From positions 1 to 10,455 of the forward strand of contig CACZQT010000281.1 in assembly GCA_902783295.1 (NCBI GenBank): a stretch of DNA of 10,455 bases, written 5' to 3'. Each line of letters opens with the position of its first letter. The first letter of the stretch is position 1. Origin of the DNA: an uncultured Lachnospiraceae bacterium. GTDB lineage: Bacteria > Bacillota > Clostridia > Lachnospirales > Lachnospiraceae. This document shows, one piece after another, positions 6,619 through 10,455 of the stretch. Below the pieces are notes generated by a model. The model made no database searches, was not told where the DNA came from, and was given only the letters and a program-made list of their open reading frames with translations. The translations under genes were made by a program, and so were the position numbers.

Positions 6619-7482
6619 TTACTTCGTCATCTCAGCAACGATCTCGTTGATGGTCTTGAACATCTGATCTACGGGAGCCTTCTCAACGTTAGCCCACAGT
6701 TCGATCTGACGAGCACCCTGGTAAATAACCATGCCAAGGCCGTTGATGATCTTGCAGCCCTTCTCCTCAGCATCCAGCAGGAACTGAGTCTTCAGGGGGT
6801 TGTAGGTAGCGTCGAAGCAAACATGTTCGGGTTTGATGCAATCCTTGGAGATGGGGGTCTCGCCCTCGTGTCCTCTCATGCCCAGGCCGGACAGGTTCAT
6901 CAGAACGTCAGATTCAGCAACAGCAGCCTTCACAGCCTCTTCATCAGAGGTACGGATAGCAACAGCTACGTCACGGCCGAATTTTTCATTCAGATCCTTG
7001 GCCAGAGTTTCGCACTTCTCGGAACGGGAGCTGATGTACATCTTCTTCGCGCCCAGATGAGCCATGGTGAAGCAAACGGACTTGCCAGTGCCGCCGGCGC
7101 CCCATACAAAGAATGTGCTCTCTTCGAACTTCACGCCTTCCAGCTTCAGGGAAGTAGTAGCGCCGATACCATCAGTGTTGTAGCCCTTCAGGGTTCCATC
7201 TTCGCTGCGAACTACGGTGTTGATGGTGCCCATCTTCGCTGCCAGATCGTCCATCTCGTCCATAAACTGAACTGCGAATTCCTTGTTGGGCTTCGTTACT
7301 GCGAAACCAGCGAACGCGGGATCCTTCTTGATGTTGGCGATATTGTTCCCGATCAGAGTATTATCGGTTTCCAGCGGGAAATAATGAGCATCAAAACCCA
7401 TGGAAGCATAGGCTTCGTTCTGCATACGAGGGGAGAAAGACTGTCCCAGAGGAGTTCCCAGAAGGGCGATAAGCTTGCTCAT
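6619..7482 (-). CDS. Shikimate dehydrogenase family oxidoreductase (AroE-like)
   Basis: The 287-residue product has the two-domain shikimate/quinate dehydrogenase plan. The substrate domain shows GTPLGQSFSP with Ser15 and Ser17, VTKPNK with Thr63 and the catalytic Lys67, INTV with Asn88, and NTDG with catalytic Asp104. The Rossmann domain has GAGGTGKS (128-135) and a cofactor-selecting SRS in place of the usual NRT; the Arg suggests NADP. The C-terminus has YNPLKTQFL and GLGMVIYQGARQ, typical of the family. Two changes from textbook AroE are Gln before the first substrate serine (usually His) and Ala before VT (usually Asn). The start at 7482 follows AGAGG. It has its own promoter and terminator. 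Its neighbours are catabolic rather than aromatic-biosynthesis genes, so it could be a housekeeping AroE or a paralogue acting on a related hydroxy/oxo acid. Confidence 0.85.
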   Translation of the reverse strand: MSKLIALLGTPLGQSFSPRMQNEAYASMGFDAHYFPLETDNTLIGNNIANIKKDPAFAGFAVTKPNKEFAVQFMDEMDDLAAKMGTINTVVRSEDGTLKGYNTDGIGATTSLKLEGVKFEESTFFVWGAGGTGKSVCFTMAHLGAKKMYISSRSEKCETLAKDLNEKFGRDVAVAIRTSDEEAVKAAVAESDVLMNLSGLGMRGHEGETPISKDCIKPEHVCFDATYNPLKTQFLLDAEEKGCKIINGLGMVIYQGARQIELWANVEKAPVDQMFKTINEIVAEMTK

Positions 7483-7525
7483 AATAGTACCTCTTTCCGC
7501 ACATTCTTGTGCTGTTTATTTTTGT

Positions 7526-7582
7526 GCTGCAGGCAGCGGTATCCCCAGGGAAAATATATATGATCCCAGTACCCTCTGCAGC
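7526..7582 (-). promoter_or_regulatory. Structured 5' leader of the AroE-like gene
   Basis: In minus-strand RNA, GCTGCAG (7582-7576) can pair with CTGCAGC (7532-7526). Inside this, GGTA can pair with TACC and GGGA with TCCC, closing an A/T-rich apical loop. The hairpin would begin within a base or two of the predicted transcription start. It could stabilise the RNA or bind a regulator. It matches no riboswitch class I recognise. Confidence 0.35.
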
Positions 7583-7590
7583 CTAAGAAC

Positions 7591-7619
7591 ATTATGACAT
7601 AAATATTGCCAAAAAGCAA
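7591..7619 (-). promoter_or_regulatory. Predicted promoter of the AroE-like gene
   Basis: On the minus strand there is a TTGCTT -35 box (7619-7614), a 17-base spacer and a CATAAT -10 box (7596-7591). Transcription would start near 7584, about 100 bases before the gene. The -35 box sits in the short palindrome ATTGCCAAAAAGCAAT (7605-7620, arms ATTGC/GCAAT), a possible operator. The rest of the 7483-7716 gap holds no recognisable gene and no clear terminator for the upstream lyase gene. Confidence 0.55.
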
Positions 7620-7716
7620 TCACCGAATATTAATACACTGAACAGTTTTTTCGCTCAGGTATAAGCCGAACCGTGTCTGCCAGGAATACTGTCAAGAGGT
7701 TCTGACTTGAAATGAA

Positions 7717-8670
7717 TTATTTCTTCTCCTGGCGTACAGGAAGCGGCAGTTTCAGATCCTTGGACTGGCCTGCTTTCAGCACATAGCTGTCAGCCTTATG
7801 GCCGATCAGTTCTACGATCTTGCGGGACAGAGCGATGGTCTGATCGATATCGATACCGGTCTCAACGCCCATTTCATCCAGGCAGTGCAGTACATCTTCC
7901 GTGGAAACGTTGCCGGCAGCTCCGGGAACGAACGGGCAGCCGCCTACACCGGCCAGGGAAGCATCAAACTGCGTCATACCGGCCTGCATACCGGCGATGA
8001 TGTTGGAGATCGCCAGGCCGCGGGTGTTGTGGAAATGCAGCCACCAGGTGTTGCCGGGATATGCTTTCTTCACTTCCGTGCAGATGTTGTAAACCTGGGA
8101 AGGATAAGCCATACCGGAAGCATCCGACAGGGAGATTTCGGTGATGCCTACTGCCATGTAAGCTTCGATGATCTTCTTAACTTCGTCCACGGGGATATCA
8201 TCATCCCAGGGAGAACCATAAGCCATGGAAATAGAACCGGAAATATCCAGGCCGTTTTCTTTGGCAGCGTTCACAGCTTCTGCAAAGCCCGCTACAGATT
8301 CAGCCGGTGTACGGTTCAGGTTAGCGAGATTATGGCCCAGAGAAGCGGAAACATTCAGTTTTACTTTTTTGCAGCCACAGGCAACGGCACGGTCCACACC
8401 GCGCTTATTGGGGATCAGGGCACGCAGCTCCACATCCTCCGGAACGTCAAAGTCCTGCATTGCCTTAAAGACTTCATCCGTATTGGCCATCTGGGGAACC
8501 TTTACCGGGTGCATGAAGGAACCGACTTCAATAACTTTAAAGCCGGCCTTGATCATGCCCTTCAGCAGATCCACCTTATCTTCCACTGTCAGAATGGTCT
8601 TTTCGTTCTGCAGACCGTCACGAAGGCCTACTTCGCAGATACGTACCTTTTTTACATAATCAAATGCCAT
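7717..8670 (-). CDS. HMG-CoA lyase family protein (DRE-TIM aldolase/lyase)
   Basis: This 317-residue protein belongs to the HMG-CoA lyase branch of the DRE-TIM metallolyases, which split 3-hydroxy-3-methylglutaryl-CoA or similar acyl-CoAs by retro-aldol (Claisen) cleavage. Visible residues are VGLRDGLQNE (Arg17 and metal-binding Asp18), GSFMHPVKVPQMANTDEV, SASLGHNLANLN, metal ligands His212 and His214 in LHFHNTRG, and GCPFVPGAAGNVSTED with catalytic Cys245 and Asn254. The spacings His-Cys (31) and Cys-Asn (9) equal those of the human enzyme. The start at 8670 follows GAGGA. It lies 96 bases after the thiamine-diphosphate enzyme gene on the same strand, and the two are probably cotranscribed. 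The true substrate may be HMG-CoA or another branched 3-hydroxyacyl-CoA; no CoA-transferase or HMG-CoA synthase gene is visible to decide. Confidence 0.88.
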   Translation of the reverse strand: MAFDYVKKVRICEVGLRDGLQNEKTILTVEDKVDLLKGMIKAGFKVIEVGSFMHPVKVPQMANTDEVFKAMQDFDVPEDVELRALIPNKRGVDRAVACGCKKVKLNVSASLGHNLANLNRTPAESVAGFAEAVNAAKENGLDISGSISMAYGSPWDDDIPVDEVKKIIEAYMAVGITEISLSDASGMAYPSQVYNICTEVKKAYPGNTWWLHFHNTRGLAISNIIAGMQAGMTQFDASLAGVGGCPFVPGAAGNVSTEDVLHCLDEMGVETGIDIDQTIALSRKIVELIGHKADSYVLKAGQSKDLKLPLPVRQEKK

Positions 8671-8699
8671 TTTTGTTTTTCCTCATCCGTTATATGAAA

Positions 8700-8732
8700 C
8701 ATGCCGAATGCCCGATCAGAGCATCCGGCATG
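8700..8732 (-). other. Intercistronic hairpin between the ThDP enzyme and HMG-CoA-lyase-like genes
   Basis: CATGCCG (8700-8706) pairs with CGGCATG (8726-8732), then one mismatch, then ATGC pairs with GCAT around a nine-base loop. On the minus strand it is followed by GTTTCATATAAC, without a proper T-run. It therefore looks more like an mRNA processing or stabilising hairpin, or a weak attenuator, than a full terminator. Confidence 0.5.
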
Positions 8733-8766
8733 CATACACCGTTTCTTATATCAGGGAACCAGCGGA

Positions 8767-10455
8767 TCAGGCATCCGCAGCCTGCGTACGAACAACTTCA
8801 GCAGCCTTGCCGCCCATTTCATCCGCGAACTTCAGACGACCGTTTTCGATACTTACGTTATCCTTGTGAGTATAGATATCGTTGATGTTCCAGATACCAG
8901 GGGTAGGAACCGCAATGTTCTCCATCGGAGCATCGATCAGGAAAGCTTCGCCGTTCTGTACGGACTCAACAGCTTCCTTCAGGGCATCCGCGAACTGAGC
9001 AGCGGAAGTAATCTTCACGGCCTTGATGCCATAAGCACGGGCTACAGCTGCCCAGTCGGGGCTGTAGGGTTCCCAGCACTGCTGGAAGGTGCCGGCGCCG
9101 CCCATGGTGTTGCCCATCTCCTTCGGACGGATCTTGAATTCGGTGCCAAGGTGCTGGCGGCAGTTCTCACGGGTATTGGTGTAGTGAGCGCCTTCCAGAC
9201 CTGCAATGGTGCCGAAAGCGGAGTTATTCATAACAACCCAGATAACAGGGATGCCGGCTTCCTTTGCGGTAGCCAGTACGCAGGGGTTCGCAGCACCGAA
9301 GCCGCCGTCACCGGTCAGGGTGATGACAACCTTATCCGGAGCAGCCAGTTTCGCGCCAAGGATAGCGCCAGCGCCGAAGCCCATAACAGCCAGGCCCGAA
9401 GGATGGTTGATGGTGCCGGGGATCTCGATATCGTACTGCTGAGCCATACCGTTCTTGTTCCAGCCTACATCGGTGAAGATCAGGGCATCCTTCGGCAGGA
9501 TAGCCTTGCAGTCACGCAGGATGCGCTGAGGAGTCATCGGGAAGCGGTCATCATCACAGATAGCCTTGTTTTTCTTCTTGAAGTTGGCCTTGTAATCCGC
9601 GATTTCTTTCCGCAGCTCTGGACGATCGATACCTTCCGGCTTGATTTCCTTCGCAGCTTCCAGGATCTGAACCAGAGCGTGCTTGATATCAGCAATAGCG
9701 CCAAGTTCTACAGGATAGTTGCGGCCGATTTCCTGAGGATCAATGTCGATCTGCATGAACTTGGTCTTGCTCTGATCGAAGGTTACACCCTTGTACCAGG
9801 AGGAACTGTTGGCTTCTGCCATACGGGAGCCAAGAATCAGGATATGGTCGGCAGTCAGGGTCTTCTGATGAGTCAGTTCAAAGCCCCAGAAACCGGTCTG
9901 GCCAAGCAGCAGCGGATGAGTATCCGGGATGCAGCCCTGGCCCATCAGGGAACGGGATACGGGGATATCCAGGAAGTCTACCAGAGCTTCCAGTTCCTTG
10001 GAGGCCTGCGCCAGCAGAACGCCGCCGCCGGCATGGATCACGGGGTTCTTCGCCTCGATCAGGGTCTTCGCGATCTGATAAGCAGCGCAAGGATCCAGAG
10101 CGGGTTTGATGGTCTCGTGAGAATCCATATATGTTCTCTCCCAGCATTCATCTTCGATTTCGCGGGAGAACATATCCATGGGAACGGAAATCAGTACAGG
10201 GCCGGGACGGCCGGATTCTGCCAGACGGAAAGCTTTGTCCAGAACTTCCGGGAAAGCTTCAGGACGATCAATTCTCCAGGCTCTCTTAACGAAGGGCTTG
10301 TAGATGTCGTACTGGGAACCGTCGCAGTGCATGTTCACTTCCTGATGAGGATGCTTGCCATAGTAGTAGCTGGGTACATCGCCGGCGATGCAGACCATCG
10401 GGATGGAGTCAAACGCAGCATTCGCAACACCGGTCGTTGCATTGGTGAGACCCGG
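8767..10455 (-). CDS. Thiamine-diphosphate-dependent enzyme, acetolactate synthase/decarboxylase superfamily, N-terminus cut by window edge
   Basis: The frame is open from the right edge, giving 562 visible residues that begin PGLTNATTGVANAAFDSIPMV, the family's GPG(V/L)TN segment. About 75-80 N-terminal residues, including the catalytic glutamate, should lie outside, for a full length near 640. Three domains are seen: the end of the pyrimidine domain, a central domain (IHAGGGVLLAQASKELEALVDFLDIP and an ILILGSRMAEAN segment), and the diphosphate domain. The diphosphate-binding motif starts GDGGFGAANP (382-391) and ends VVMNN at 407-411, the classic GDG-X26-NN length. No small-subunit gene or leucine/isoleucine biosynthesis gene is adjacent, so anabolic acetolactate synthase is unlikely. 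Related enzymes use oxalyl-CoA, glyoxylate, sulfoacetaldehyde or inositol intermediates; the actual substrate cannot be read here. First known gene of the group with the HMG-CoA-lyase-like gene. Confidence 0.88.
   Translation of the reverse strand, partial: PGLTNATTGVANAAFDSIPMVCIAGDVPSYYYGKHPHQEVNMHCDGSQYDIYKPFVKRAWRIDRPEAFPEVLDKAFRLAESGRPGPVLISVPMDMFSREIEDECWERTYMDSHETIKPALDPCAAYQIAKTLIEAKNPVIHAGGGVLLAQASKELEALVDFLDIPVSRSLMGQGCIPDTHPLLLGQTGFWGFELTHQKTLTADHILILGSRMAEANSSSWYKGVTFDQSKTKFMQIDIDPQEIGRNYPVELGAIADIKHALVQILEAAKEIKPEGIDRPELRKEIADYKANFKKKNKAICDDDRFPMTPQRILRDCKAILPKDALIFTDVGWNKNGMAQQYDIEIPGTINHPSGLAVMGFGAGAILGAKLAAPDKVVITLTGDGGFGAANPCVLATAKEAGIPVIWVVMNNSAFGTIAGLEGAHYTNTRENCRQHLGTEFKIRPKEMGNTMGGAGTFQQCWEPYSPDWAAVARAYGIKAVKITSAAQFADALKEAVESVQNGEAFLIDAPMENIAVPTPGIWNINDIYTHKDNVSIENGRLKFADEMGGKAAEVVRTQAADA

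Noticed and set aside
7078..7101. GAGGTGKS in the AroE-like protein resembles a P-loop ATP site
   Set aside because: It occupies the position of the Rossmann dinucleotide-binding glycine loop in shikimate dehydrogenases and lacks other ATPase motifs.
7621..7716. Terminator after the HMG-CoA-lyase-like gene
   Set aside because: Only short inverted repeats (such as TCAAG/CTTGA) without a following T-run are present; not enough to call.
6823..8697. Long plus-strand frames opposite the AroE-like and HMG-CoA-lyase-like genes
   Set aside because: The minus-strand frames show full catalytic motif sets; the plus-strand translations have no family features.

Overview
The window looks like chromosomal DNA from an anaerobic, fermentative member of the Bacillota (Firmicutes). 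The clues are a T-box leader in front of a tRNA-synthetase gene, strong AGGAGG ribosome sites, near-consensus sigma-A promoters, a SpoVK/CbxX-type AAA+ gene and ACP-type citrate lyase genes. Balanced base composition and these gene families would fit the Negativicutes (for example Acidaminococcaceae), but this is a guess from style and content, not a demonstrated placement. There is no sign of phage, transposon, CRISPR, rRNA or tRNA genes.

Layout. Positions 1-2421 (minus strand) hold a tight citD-citE-citF operon, read from its own promoter near 2490-2518; citF runs off the left edge. Facing away from it, a second promoter (2573-2601) drives a threonine T-box leader (about 2608-2867) and thrS (2950-4716). 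This ThrRS lacks the usual N-terminal TGS domain. A GC-rich hairpin separates thrS from a CbxX/CfxQ-type AAA+ ATPase (4804-6180), which ends at a terminator that could work in both directions. On the minus strand follow a small unknown protein (6286-6492), whose ribosome site is buried in a strong hairpin, a shikimate-dehydrogenase-family gene (6619-7482) with its own promoter and terminator, an HMG-CoA-lyase-family gene (7717-8670), and a thiamine-diphosphate enzyme of the acetolactate synthase superfamily (8767 to beyond 10455, N-terminus outside the window).

How the genes fit together. CitD carries the prosthetic group, CitF exchanges acetyl for the substrate acid on it, and CitE splits the bound acid, giving acetate plus a 2-oxoacid (oxaloacetate from citrate, or pyruvate if the complex is a citramalate lyase). 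The right-hand group (ThDP enzyme, HMG-CoA-lyase-like aldolase, AroE-like oxidoreductase) reads like a small catabolic pathway built on C-C bond cleavage and one redox step, but its substrate cannot be named from the sequence. thrS is housekeeping and is probably controlled by uncharged tRNA-Thr.

The items most worth a second look are the TGS-less ThrRS, the lyase/ThDP/AroE-like gene group of unknown substrate, the ribosome-site-sequestering hairpin before the 68-residue protein, and the 5'-terminal hairpin leader of the AroE-like gene.
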